Part shown: positions 9,666-19,780 of the stretch, one piece after another | Numbering within the stretch: position 1 is the first letter of the stretch | Layout of the letters: every line of letters begins with the position of its first letter | Assembly (NCBI GenBank): GCA_963082975.1 | Contig: OY720345.1 | Span: 18,192,491 to 18,256,490 of the forward strand | Source of the DNA: Labia minor | Lineage: Eukaryota > Arthropoda > Insecta > Dermaptera > Spongiphoridae | DNA: 64,000 bases | Direction of reading: 5' to 3' | Notes under the pieces: model-generated | What the model was told of the DNA's origin: nothing | Databases searched by the model: none | The model's input: only the letters and a program-made list of their open reading frames with translations | Made by a program: the position numbers and the translations under genes

Positions 9666-10331
9666 AGCTGTAACCAAGGACTATACGAAGGGCCTCAGTG
9701 AAGCTGATCAAGTAATTTTAATTGACTGTGGACAATCTCCAGAAGGTCTTTTAAATCATATGGTTGCCAAAACATCAATCCAGAATCACTCCTGCTGAGC
9801 TTAAAGATATATGTTCCGGGGCTCAATTTGACTTTGAAAAACTAATGGCTGATTTTAGCAAAATGTGTGATGATTATAGCACTAAAATAACATCAACTGA
9901 ACGGTCCTTTTCATTAGGTTTTAGTGCAAAGGTCATTTTTAGTATTGGGCCAGAGTCTAGATCAGTCAAACGAAAGGACAATGATAAAAATTGGAAAATT
10001 AAATTTCTTAACCCCAAAAATATCCAAGATGGCACTCAATATAGACCCACATGCGTAAACATTGCAACATTCAAAAACGATAATGCTCCCTCATCAATGT
10101 TTTCAGACAATAGGAGGATGGTTATGTCTGTTAAACAAGCTGGTTTAATAGCTGTACATAAACTATGGACAGCAGCAGCAACTATGAATGCAGTGAGGAA
10201 TTTGAAAGATAAAGGTGTTGCTAGACAAATAGTTCAAAAGACTATGAAGTAGTATATTGCTCATAAGCACATCTTTAATAGGGCAGTGTTTGAGCAAGAT
10301 CAAATCTCCCGCAAATTGAATATTTTGAAAT
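9666..10331 (+). pseudogene. Unidentified protein remnant, interrupted by the piggyBac insertion
   Basis: I do not recognise this protein. The frame shows GLSEADQVILIDCGQSPEGL, shifts near 9760, then continues for about 160 residues including RITPAELKDICSGAQFDFEK, KNWKIKFLNPKNIQDGTQY and VKQAGLIAVHKLWTAAATMN to a TAG at 10250. After the TAG it stays open for about 25 more codons. Base use is much less AT-rich than the flanks and the residues look like a real globular domain. The short continuation beyond the piggyBac (14562 onward) shows the two sides were once joined. Possibilities are a retrotransposed host gene, an unusual transposon protein or an old viral capture; nothing seen decides between them. 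Confidence 0.4.
10275..10331. repeat. 57-bp target duplicate, left copy
   Basis: The segment starts TTAATAGGGCAGTGTTTGAG and is repeated at 14562-14618 with a single difference. The two copies flank the truncated piggyBac. piggyBac duplicates only TTAA on insertion, so the extra 53 bp need another explanation. Confidence 0.85.
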
Positions 10332-10894
10332 ACAATCGTATTGTGAATATATCCTGACTCTGCTTCAGCAAGTACAAACAGTTTGACTCAAAAACGAGCT
10401 CTTTTCAATAGTATGTACTGTATCCATGACAGTCTGCCTTTGAAAAGCATCAAACTTTCATCAATGCTTAGATCTCTTTCGGGTGTATAGCAAGTTGAAA
10501 ATTTTTTCATCAACTCAGAAAAAACGGGCCATATTTTTCTAAGTTTCGGATTTGGATGTGAACTTTCGTCAAAATTATCATTATCCGAAAAGTGCAAAAA
10601 CTTCATGATGAGCTGGAAACGATTTCTACTCATGAATTTTCCAAAAATTGGCGTTTCGATCAGTTTGTTTTTAGACCAGTAAAGAGCAATTTCTGGTTTT
10701 ACTGTTTTACCTTGTAAAATCATTATACCTAGAAAAACATATATTTCCCCTGAATCTGTTGGATACCACAACTTTGTTCTTGATTTCTCTTTAGTAGGAT
10801 GTTTCTTGATATATTGGTCTGCAAAACGGTTAGTTTCAGTAACAATATGGAGCACCAGCTCCTCATCAAAAAATAATTCAAAAAAGAGAAGTGG
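10332..10894 (-). pseudogene. piggyBac transposase, C-terminal portion of the split gene
   Basis: Read leftwards from 10894 the frame is open through FFELFFDEELVLHIVTETN, WYPTDSGEIYVFLGIMILQG, PIFGKFMSRNRFQLIMKFLH and PERDLSIDESLMLFKGRL. This is the DDE_Tnp_1_7 (piggyBac) core, including the conserved aspartate in SIDES. A 1-2 base shift near 10388 precedes VKLFVLAEAESGYI, after which the sequence is cut at 10332. The later catalytic aspartates and the cysteine-rich tail are gone, so it is inactive. The frame runs directly into the 8-bp target duplicate of the hAT. Confidence 0.85.
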
Positions 10895-10902
10895 ATTCGA
10901 AA
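10895..10902. repeat. 8-bp target site duplication of the hAT element, left
   Basis: ATTCGAAA here is repeated exactly at 13984-13991, on the other side of the hAT terminal repeats. An 8-bp duplication is the hAT signature. Confidence 0.92.
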
Positions 10903-11144
10903 TAGGGTTTCTGATTATTCGAGCTTTTTACTATTTGCAAATATCGGTTAATAGAACCTTACTATTCGCAAATAACAAATAATATTCGAATAGTTTCGTT
11001 TTTGTAGTTTTTTTTTTAATTTTGGTTGTTTTTTTCACTAACTATTCTATTACTCGTGTTTTCTTATTATAAATTAAATAAAACTTATAGTTGTGAATTA
11101 CAAACGGATAAAATTTTTGAATTCAAAATTTAGCGGGCATACTT

Positions 11145-11177
11145 TAGTACACATACATGCCGCATGTATGTGTACTA
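11145..11177. repeat. Perfect 15-bp hairpin inside the hAT leader
   Basis: TAGTACACATACATG (11145-11159) faces its exact reverse complement CATGTATGTGTACTA (11163-11177) with a 3-base loop. It lies between the left terminal repeat and the transposase gene. The function is unknown. Confidence 0.8.
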
Positions 11178-11608
11178 ATGAAGCTTACGGTTAACGGTTA
11201 TTTATGGTTATATATTCTCTTAGAAAATACAGACGATTAATAAGAAAAAAGTTATTTATTAGAATTCCTGTTAGAATTACGAGAATTGTAAGTTGTAATT
11301 ACGTAATTATTGTTCTAGAATTAAAATTCAATAATATTTTTTTAAAAAATGCAAAATATTTGAGTATTTACATAATTCAAATTTAATTGTTAAAAATTTC
11401 TTGTACAAAATCGAATACATGTTTTTTCACGTTGTATCATTGTATATAAATACACATTGCTTCACAGTAGAAGCATGCATACTCAAATCTTATGATTTCA
11501 CTTCACGTAAATTTTTCGATTGAATTTTTAATTTGAGTTGATTGCAATATAATAAAATTTTTTTTTATTTTGCTAAAAATTGTGCATTTAAATTTTTTCA
11601 GTACAAAA

Positions 11609-13392
11609 ATGAATTCAAGTAAAAGCAAATCAAAGGTATGGAAACACTTTACATTAGATCCAAATGACGAAACAAAAACTGTATGCAAGGAATGTAATAC
11701 AAAATTGTCGTATACAGGAAGAGGAACAAGCAGCATGAAAAATCACTTGTTTCTGAAGCACAAAATTGATTTGGATTTGCAGGAGTCAGAAAGCCAACCA
11801 CTTCAAGCAAAAAAACATAAAAAACTCTTCAAGATTTCATCAAAAAAGAATCTTTAGAAGAGATTGTTGCAAAACTAGCAGCTAAAGATAGATTTTCAAT
11901 TAATGTGATAACTAAATCAGATTTCATACGTCAGAAAATTGGCGAATCAGGAAAAGTGTTGCCAAAAAATCCTTCCGATGTAATGACATTAGTTCATAAT
12001 TTTTACGAAGCAACTAAAGCAGAGTTGAAAACAAAATTGAAAAGTATGCTTGCGAACAACAAAAAATTCAGTTTAACAATGGACGAATGGACTAGCTTAA
12101 AAATGAGAAAATATTTGAATATAAATCTTCATACACATGATGGAGATTTTTTTAATCTTGGTTTGGTTCGCATTCCTCGTCGTGCAGATTCAAAAACATT
12201 GCAAATGTTAGTTCTTGAACATCTAAGATCGTTTTACATCAATTTTGATATTGATATTGTGGCTTGCACAACGGATGGCGCCGCTGTTATGGTAAAATTA
12301 GGCAGGGAATCACCTACAATCACCCAATTGTGTTATAATCACGCGTTACATTTGGCTGTAATTGACGATATGACTGAAAACTCGGAGGTTGTTGATAATG
12401 AAGAGTCGTCTCCAGATTCTACTGATGATGAAAATTATGAGTCCAATTATGACATGGCTATTGATAACCAGTCATCATCACTTAATTTTTCATCTTTAAT
12501 GAAATTAAAGCTGGAACCTCTACGTAAAGTAGTTAAATACTTTAAAAAATCGACCGTTAAAAACAATGTACTACAACAACACGTACTCGAACAACATAAA
12601 AAACCATTGGAATTGTTACTAGATGTTAAAACGCGTTGGAATTCCATCGATACGATGTTAGAGCGCGCGTTATTACTTCAAAATAGTATAAAAAATGTGC
12701 TTGAAGATTTAGATAGTATTCGTCTGTACGATAGCTTAGATTTTGATTTTTACGCTAATCTTGTGGAAGTATTAAAACCAATAAAACTGACTGTTGAAGC
12801 GTTAAGTCGCTCAGATGCAAATTTACTTACAGCTGAAGGCGCTATTAATTTTTTGTACAAAAAATTGTCAGATATTGGAACTGATTTATCAGAACGATTT
12901 CTCGAAAGAGTAAAAATCAGAATTAATGAACGACGCAATGATGATTTGATTAAGTTGATGCAATTCACATACGCCCCTCCATCCACACAATCATGTCAAA
13001 TGGTGGATGCTGCTATTGAACTTTTAAATCGCTTATATCCTCTTGAAAACAACGATGATGGCAACCAAAGTAATGAAGTTATAGAAACTACATCCCCAGA
13101 CAATGAATTTGCCAGTCTTTTAGATGAAATGAATTCATTTATCGCAAAAACAACCGAAGAAAAACAAAGTTCAACTGGTTTTGATAAACTTAAATAAGAG
13201 TTTAATTTATTCAAAGTCACAGGCAAAAAAACGGAAAATATCGGATTATTACAAAATTCATTAAAAACAATCCGTCAATCGGAAAGAATTTTTTCGTTAT
13301 CGGCTAATTTTTGTACAAAAATAAGATCTAGATTATCAGACAAATCTTTGAATGCATTAGTATTCCTAAAATCCTATTTTTTAAATAAATAA
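11609..13392 (+). pseudogene. hAT-family transposase with N-terminal BED zinc finger, two lesions
   Basis: From ATG 11609 the first 80 residues form a BED-type finger: KSKVWKHFTLDPNDETKTVC, CKECNTKLSYTGRGTSSMKN and HLFLKHK (C-x2-C ... H-x4-H). A one-base shift near 11820 leads to ESLEEIVAKLAAKDRFSINV and then a 430-codon frame. That frame has the hAT catalytic landmarks SLTMDEWTSLKMRKYL (first Asp) and VACTTDGAAVMVKLG (second Asp), and CYNHALHLAV. A TAA at 13195 is followed in frame by the dimerisation tail SERIFSLSANFCTKIRSRLS and LNALVFLKSYF, with stop at 13390. Only one shift and one stop break it, so it is young. An AG acceptor-like tract just before the ATG could mean a leader intron. 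Confidence 0.88.
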
Positions 13393-13438
13393 AGAATATT
13401 TTGGAATAAATTTAGTTGTTTTTTTTTAAAAAAATTAA

Positions 13439-13846
13439 TTGGTGTCTTCCCATTATGCATAATTCCTGTTATGCATAATTTTATTATATACCATTTTAGT
13501 CAAAAAAAAAATCACGTGAATAACCTAAAGAATTAATAATCTATAATATCAAAGTTCTTATAAATATCATATGAATAATAAAATTAAAATATTTATTAAT
13601 TAATGACTATTTATTCAATTTTAAATTTAATGACATTACTTACACCATCCATATATAGAGAAAGCTGAAATTCTGGCTGCTCAATAAATTGTAATTTAAG
13701 AGAATCAATTTTTTGATCAGCTAAAACATATTTTCTTTCCTTTTTTTACCCGGTTGTCTGGCTCTTATTCTATCTGATTCAAATTCACACTCAAATTTGA
13801 AAGTTTGCTAAGAAACCAGGAATTATGCATAATGGGATGGAACCAC
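13439..13846. mobile_element. MITE nested in the hAT element, bounded by TTAA
   Basis: CCCATTATGCATAATTCCTG (13449-13468) has a perfect inverted partner CAGGAATTATGCATAATGGG (13817-13836). The similarity weakly extends outward (TTGGTGTCTT and GGAACCAC), and both sides then meet TTAA (13435-13438 and 13847-13850). A TTAA target suggests a piggyBac- or Kolobok-type miniature. It lies after the transposase stop, so it does not disrupt the gene. Confidence 0.7.
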
Positions 13847-13983
13847 TTAATTTTCTCACAAAAATAAAAAAAAAACCAAAATTATTTGCAAATAATTGAC
13901 AACAATTCGCAAATAACGAATAGTGAATTTTGAGCATTTATTCGCAAATATCGGTTACGAATATATTCGAACCAGAAACCCTA

Positions 13984-13991
13984 ATTCGAAA
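13984..13991. repeat. 8-bp target site duplication of the hAT element, right
   Basis: ATTCGAAA, identical to 10895-10902. Without the hAT and one duplicate, the piggyBac reading frame on the - strand is continuous across the join. Confidence 0.92.
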
Positions 13992-14220
13992 CATCAGTTA
14001 TATCTCTCTGTATTCCTGGTTGCCCCGAAAATGGAAAGCGTGGAGGCGGCACAGGTAAATTTTTTATATCTAATCGTATCCAACGTCGGGCTTCTTGCAA
14101 ATAGTCGCAATCGGAATCTTCTTCATCGGATGAAATGTCATATTCCGACGTTTCTGATCCTGAAGTTGAAGGAAAATAGTCATCCAGCTCATTGTCCTCA
14201 CTATCAGACATATTCGACAA
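13992..14220 (-). pseudogene. piggyBac transposase, N-terminal portion of the split gene
   Basis: From ATG 14220 on the - strand the frame encodes an acidic, serine-rich leader (MSNMSDSEDNELDDYFPSTS, later DISSDEEDSDCDY). It then reaches the conserved RFPFSGQPGIQ segment seen before the piggyBac core. The acidic leader is typical of piggyBac transposases. The frame leads into the 8-bp target duplicate and is in phase with the portion at 10332-10894. Confidence 0.82.
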
Positions 14221-14561
14221 AAAATAAAAAGCTTTTATAAAACACTCTAACGAAAATGGAAGCGAAAGAATAAAAAGTTACGAACTACTCGAAAAGAAGC
14301 ACAAATAATAACTGCAACGTATGGAACAAAAGCAACAGGAAATATTCCCCTCTCTAATTCGCCCCGCCCCTTCTTTGAAATAGGCAAGTCCATCGTAAAC
14401 ATTGTCAAGGACATTCTATTGCATTCCAAAGCCATGGGTCTAGCTTTACCGATAGCAGAGCATTGCAGGGAAGCGTACTTCGGAAAGCCGAATATATACG
14501 CCCGGGGCAGTCAACGCATCGGCTTAGCGCGGTGTATATATCGCCCGCGGCAGGCGAGGGG
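14221..14561 (-). other. piggyBac 5' region with terminal and sub-terminal repeats
   Basis: This is the untranslated end of the piggyBac. The outermost TATATATCGCCCGCGGCAGG (14535-14554) is echoed by TATATACGCCCGGGGCAG near 14493-14510. It is GC-rich compared with the flanks. A frame on the - strand crossing 14405-14755 spans the element boundary and is not a gene. Confidence 0.6.
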
Positions 14562-14618
14562 TTAATAGGGTAGTGTTTGAGCAAGATCAAATCTCCCGCA
14601 AATTGAATATTTTGAAAT
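14562..14618. repeat. 57-bp target duplicate, right copy
   Basis: Matches 10275-10331 and begins with the TTAA target of piggyBac. It is the natural downstream flank of the insertion. Confidence 0.85.
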
Positions 14619-15065
14619 TTTGAAATGTCTAAGGTCAGAGGAGACAAGACCGTGTGCCGTCTAGTGTTTTCTGGGTCTTTGGGGGCTACTTTGGTCAGTT
14701 CATTCCACGTGGACAGACTGTCTATTTGTGCTTGACTTTCGTAGGGTAAGGTCATATTGGAAGACCTGTCTAATTGTTTTTCTTATTCGAACAGAAACCA
14801 TTTAGGTTTGTAAAATTCTCCTTTCTTTAATTCTCGCTGCTCAGGTTAAATTGGAATTGATATTGTAAGAGAAATTTCAATTTAAAATTTTAAGAGGAAG
14901 TATGATGCTGCCTTTAGTTCGCCAAGGCGCCGTAAACGCCTCAGATTGGACCTGATGTTAGCTTCCTGTTCATTATGCTTGCGACCACCATTCTGACTAT
15001 TACGTTTATGTTTATGTATTATAAAATAATAAAAAGCTCTTAAGAAGTAGATAATTTTTTTTAAT
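14619..15065 (+). other. Continuation of the unidentified remnant, then unassigned sequence
   Basis: Just past the duplicate, one frame reads MSKVRGDKTVCRLVFSGSLG for about 35 codons and may be the C-terminal end of the protein seen at 9666-10331. Further on, about 14880-15000 is of higher complexity (YDAAFSSPRRRKRLRL in one frame) and unassigned. Confidence 0.25.
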
Positions 15066-15069
15066 TAAA

Positions 15070-17767
15070 TTGCCTACAGATTTCAGAAGTGGGATAATAG
15101 TGACTCCTGGATATTCTAACTTATTCATATATCCAATATCCAATATAGCCAGCTTAGCAGATTTCGAAGAAGTAAAAAGAAGAATTCTGAATGCTGATGC
15201 GAAACAAGTCCGTTCACTCTTCTCAATTATTTATGGAAATGAATTGAGATTAAATAGAAGAAAATTACTGGCATTTCAAGGATTTGATGATATAGAAGAA
15301 GATTCAGAGGTATTTAATCAAATGATTAATAAAATATTAAAAGACATTCAGACTCCACGAGAGCCTCTTGATGAAAAATTTATACATGGTTTCAGCTCTG
15401 TTAATTATGAACAGTTGTTGAATTGCTGTTTTTTATTAAATTTAAAACATGAAGCAACTTCAATAAAAACAGCTGAAATTATTTTACTATTCCTAATAAA
15501 TTTTAATAACCCTGGAGAAATTGAAGAAGAAGAAGAAAATACAAGTAGCCATTCAGAGACTCCACGAGAGCCTCTTGATGAAAAATTTATACATGGTTTC
15601 AGCTCTGTTCAAGTCAGTTCTCATCAACATATTCCTTTTAGAGATATTGAAGACTCTATCAGAAAATTTGCATCAGAAGATAATTATCCAATAGAGACAT
15701 GGTTTTCTATTTTGAGGAAATGGCAACTATTGCTAATTGGACGGATCTAGAAAAATTGATTTATGGTAGGAAATCATTAGATGGCGTTGCCAAGACTTTT
15801 ATTTCAAGTGAAAAAGTTCTTTCTTCATATTTGATTTTTAAGAATATTTTATTAAATGAATTTAAAAGAAAAATTAGTTCAGCTGAAATACACTCGATGT
15901 TGAGTAATAGAAAAAAAAAATATAAATGAATCATTACAACAATATTATATGGAGATGAAAGAAATTGGTTCAAGAATTAAAATTGAGGAAGATTCATTAA
16001 TTAATTATATTGTTGATGGTATACCTGAGAAGCACATGAACAAATTAAGCCTCTATGAATCTAAAACTTTAAAGGAATTAAAATCGAAATTGGATATTTT
16101 TGCTAAAATTAAATCAAAAGAATCTTTAGTTTCCAAGAATGTTTCAGGAACCTCCAGTAAATCTACAATTCCAGATTCAACATTTATAATTAAAACATGT
16201 TTTAATTGTAACAAGCCAGGACATAGGATCAAAGACTGCAAAGTTCCAAAAAGGGAAAAAGGATCATGCTATTTATGTGGATCAAAAGATCATCTGGTGA
16301 ACACATGTCCCAAGAAAAAAACTCCATCTATACATTGTCTAGGTAATCCTTATATAATTTATTCCTCCATTAGTGTTAACAATCAAGCAAATGACCACTT
16401 AATTTATAATATTGAAACATTAATTGATACTGGTAGTAGTGCTAGTTTAATCAAATCTAAATTTGTTCCAAATGAATGTATGGATACAAATTTTTTTAAG
16501 CCAACACTTTTTGGTGCGAATTCTAGCCCAATAAACATTTTAGGAAATTTCAAGAGTATTATGAGTATATGTGGACATTCCTTCAATGTTAATTTATTAG
16601 TGGTGCCGGATCAAACCATTTCAAGTGGTATTCTTTTAGGACGTGATTTTATTATCCAATCTAAAATTGAAATAACTTTTACTCAATTAGGTTTGACAAT
16701 TAAAATTCCTGATAATGTTAGCCCATTAAATGAAATTTCTCCACCTGTAAAAAATGAATTATTATTAATAGATGAAAATGCTTTTGATGGCCAAGAAATG
16801 AAGTATCTTGTAAACCCGGAGATAAGTGTAAAAGACCGTTTTAAATTAGATTCTATAATAAATAAATTTGTAAATTCTCCCCAAAGTAAGTCATATGAAC
16901 CTCCATTAGATTATGAAGCAGATATTTTGATTAAGCCAAATCACAATCCGTTTAATTTTTCTCCAAGACGTTTGTCTTATTTTGAACAAAAACAATTAAG
17001 AAATATTTTAGATAAGTTGCTCGATCAAGGTATAATTAAAGAGAGTAATTCTCCCTATGCATCACCTATAGTATTAGTAAAGAAAAAATCTGGTGATATG
17101 AGGCTTTGTGTTGATTTTAGGGAACTAAATAAATTAGTAATTCGCGATAGATACCCTTTACCTTTTATAGATGACGAAATAGACAAATTAAAAAATAAAA
17201 GATATTTTACTAAACTAGATTTATGTAATGCGTTCCACCATATTAAACTTTCTGAAAAATCCACTCAATATACTTCCTTTGTTACGTCTATGGGACAATT
17301 CCATTACCTTCGATTACCATTTGGCTACTGCAACAGTCCGAGTATTTTTTTGCATAGCATTTTTTCGGATTTGTTGTGTGAAGCTAAAATATGTATTTTC
17401 ATAAACGATATTTTAATACCATCCGAGACATTAGAAGAAAATTTTACTATTCTAGAAATAGTTATGGATAAATTAAAAATAAATAACTTGGTTTTAAATT
17501 TAGAAAAATGTCATTTTCTCATGACTAGCATAAATTATCTAGGTTACACCATTAGCTTACAAGGTATTTCTGCGACACTAGAACATATAGATTCCGTTTT
17601 TAGATTCCCTATTCCTAATAATGCCAAACAATTGCATAGTTTTATGGGATTAATAAGTTATTTTCGAAGATTCATTCAAAATTTTTCAGTTATTGCAAAG
17701 CCATTATATGATTTATTAAAAAAAAATTCTATTTTCCAATTTTGCTCTGAACATTTAGAAACATTTT
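15070..17767 (+). pseudogene. Ty3/gypsy gag-pol: gag, zinc knuckles, protease, reverse transcriptase
   Basis: The gag part starts near 15070 and contains a 17-residue direct repeat (TPREPLDEKFIHGFSSV at 15351-15401 and 15560-15610). Two compensating shifts, near 15700 and in the run of ten A at 15911-15920, lead into one long frame (15949-17769). That frame shows two CCHC knuckles (CFNCNKPGHRIKDC, CYLCGSKDHLVNTC), the protease active site LIDTGSSASLI, and RT motifs SGDMRLCVDFRELNKLVIRD, RYFTKLDLCNAFHHIKL and RLPFGYCNSPSIF. The metal-binding box reads IFINDILIPS, with Asn where the first catalytic Asp should be. A TAG at 17767 precedes RNase H. Confidence 0.92.
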
Positions 17768-18010
17768 AGAAACTCAAGAATTGTCTTGTTAGTCAGCATG
17801 TACTTTCAATATATTCTCCGATTGTAGAAACAGAGTTGCACTGTGATGCATCGTCAGATGGTTATGGTGCGGTTCTCCTTCAAAAGCAGTCGGATAGTAA
17901 ATTACATCCTATTTCATATTTCAGTAGGACTACGGAACATGAATCAAAATACCATAGTTATGAGCTTGAATGTTTAGCTATCATTTATGCACTTAAACGA
18001 AATCATGTCA
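17768..18010 (+). pseudogene. Ty3/gypsy RNase H start, continuation of the same element
   Basis: In the same frame after the TAG the sequence reads LKNCLVSQHVLSIYSPIVET, then LHCDASSDGYGAVLLQKQ (RNase H first Asp) and SYFSRTTEHESKYHSYELEC. It breaks off after YALKR at about 18003. The rest of RNase H, the integrase and the 3' LTR are missing, replaced by the BEL/Pao leader. Confidence 0.85.
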
Positions 18011-18506
18011 TTGTTTTATTTGTTTTCATCTTAAACATAGTTGTATACTGATTTATATCTTTTTATCTTTTTTACACATTACATCATTTATAAATATATC
18101 AGAAAACGAAATGGAATTTGTTTTATTTATTAATTATTTCTTTATACCTTAAGGAGATTTAGGTGGGTTAAATTGATTGTGGTTTGGAGAGCTTCCAGTG
18201 TTTTTATTTCTTATTTTATTTAAATAAGAATCTTCTTTTTTAAAAAATAAAGTTAGCTGGCGACCTTGACAAACTGTTTTTAAATTAAATATAATAAAAC
18301 CTTGTTAACGCAAAGAAGGAAATTGATTTATGCATGGAAGCATATTTTCAATTGGGATCTTTTTTGCGTTAATATAATAAATTTTGGCGAGTCGTGGACA
18401 GGACTGGAAGTGTCTCTAATCAGGTTAGTTTTTTCTCATTTGCTTTTCCTTTTGGTTTTGATTTTTGACTATATTCTGATATATTTATATATACATAATT
18501 GAAATA
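18011..18506 (+). other. Probable BEL/Pao 5' LTR remnant and leader
   Basis: This stretch lies between the truncated Ty3 element and the BEL/Pao gag start. Two primer-binding-site-like segments are present: CTGGCGACCTTGACAAACTG (about 18256-18275) and TTGGCGAGTCGTGGACAGGA (about 18383-18402). Both fit the TGGCGACCGTGACAGG type used by BEL elements. The LTR start cannot be fixed. Confidence 0.4.
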
Positions 18507-19780
18507 ATGGCTGATATGGAAGCTCGATTGAACCAAAACAGCATTGAGATAAAAAAATTGGCCAGAGCAGCAAGAATTAAAGAATTATTATTCGCGGAGT
18601 TGACCAGCACAAATAGCTCGGGAATTCAGGCTTTAGTTGCTGAAACTAAAGATTTGATTTTGCAACTTCTGTTGCAAAATAATATTTTTGAAAAGGGTGT
18701 AGATGATCAGTGTGAAAACATGTTGCAAAACACTGATCGTCACATCCTATCGTTTAATAAATGTGTTTTAAATGACCCACATCAACCAACAATAAAGCAG
18801 AAGTTGGTATTGGGTTTAGCTGCAAATAATATTAATTTGCCAAAGATCCAATTACCAACTTTTACAGGGGAATACGTGTATTATTTGCCCTTTACGAATC
18901 AATTCAACGCGGCAATAGGATCCAACCCCTCTTTGAGCGCAGCACAAAAGCTGCAATATCTGAAAGGCTACTTGGGACCCAAGGCATTGGACACGATTCG
19001 GTATCTTCCGTCGACCGACGAGAACTACATCCCAGCGAGGGACATTCTGCGCAAGTCCTTTTACAAGTATAGGGATTTGGTCTTCGACCTCATTGAAAAA
19101 GTATTCAACTTGGAGCCAATTTTAACTCCCTCGAGTGAAAATTATAATAAATTAATCTCGATGGTGAGAGAAATTATTGCACAGTTGGACTCTTTACAGA
19201 TAAATACGGTTGAGTCCAATCCCTATCTGGTGTATGCAGTTTTGTCTAAACTGGATCCAGATGCGAGGTCGAGATTCATCTTCCCTTTGAAAACCGAAGA
19301 AATCCCGGCCTTGGATATTTTGCTTGACTTTCTTAGACAACTTGCTGATTCCGTAAGAGGTCGAGAAACGCCACGGGAAGATAAACCAGTGTTAAACATT
19401 GTAAAAAAAGGAGAGTATTAAATACCTTTAATATTTTAAAGTCTAAGTGTAAATTATGTGATCAAGGCAGTCACTTTTTGAACAAGTGTACAAAATTTAT
19501 GAATTTTTCACCTTTAGAAAGATATTTTTTTGTAAAATCTAATCATCTATGTTTCAAATGTTTTTCAGAGAAACAAAGATCAAATTTGGAGATTGTAAAA
19601 TTTGTAAGAGGTCGCATAATTCTCCTGCATTTTGGAAAGAGAAACCTTCAATGGACCTCAATAAGAAACAGACTTTTGGAAACACGCAATCTGGGCAGCA
19701 ATCTCCTAAAAATGGTAAAACTGAATCCCCATCCCTCTCTCCTAGTCCCACTAGTACAAACAATTATTTTTGCAAAAATA
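18507..19780 (+). pseudogene. BEL/Pao retrotransposon gag
   Basis: ATG 18507 opens a 304-codon frame. After an N-terminal helical region it shows the BEL gag signature LPKIQLPTFTGEYVYYLPFT, then SLSAAQKLQYLKGYLGPKAL and LSKLDPDARSRFIFPL. Past the stop at 19419 a shifted frame continues with CKLCDQGSHFLNKC (CCHC knuckle) and LCFKCFSEKQRSN, the cysteine/histidine region that precedes the BEL protease. Protease, RT and integrase are absent because a mariner fragment takes over at about 19781. Confidence 0.85.

Larger units (their letters stand above)
10903..13983 (+). mobile_element. Full-length hAT element inserted in the piggyBac transposase gene
   Basis: The ends TAGGGTTTCTG and CAGAAACCCTA are perfect inverted repeats, flanked by the 8-bp duplication ATTCGAAA, giving 3081 bp. 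Sub-terminal motifs of the form TTCGCAAATA recur at both ends (for example near 10937, 10963, 13905, 13940) and are probably transposase binding sites. A perfect 15-bp hairpin lies at 11145-11177. It contains a transposase gene (11609-13392) with two lesions and a 408-bp MITE at 13439-13846. Confidence 0.93.
10332..14561 (-). mobile_element. piggyBac element, 3'-truncated, interrupted by a hAT
   Basis: The intact outer end is on the right. On the - strand it reads TTAA then CCCCTCGCCTGCCGCGGGCG, a piggyBac-type terminal repeat, and a related sub-terminal copy sits about 50 bp inside. The left (3') end has no terminal repeat: the element stops in the middle of its transposase gene at 10332, against the 57-bp duplicate. 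A hAT element (10903-13983) splits the transposase. Together these make a three-layer nest with the MITE inside the hAT. Confidence 0.85.

Noticed and set aside
14405-14755. A 116-codon - strand frame
   Set aside because: It spans the piggyBac outer end, the TTAA target and the flank, so it cannot be one ancestral gene.
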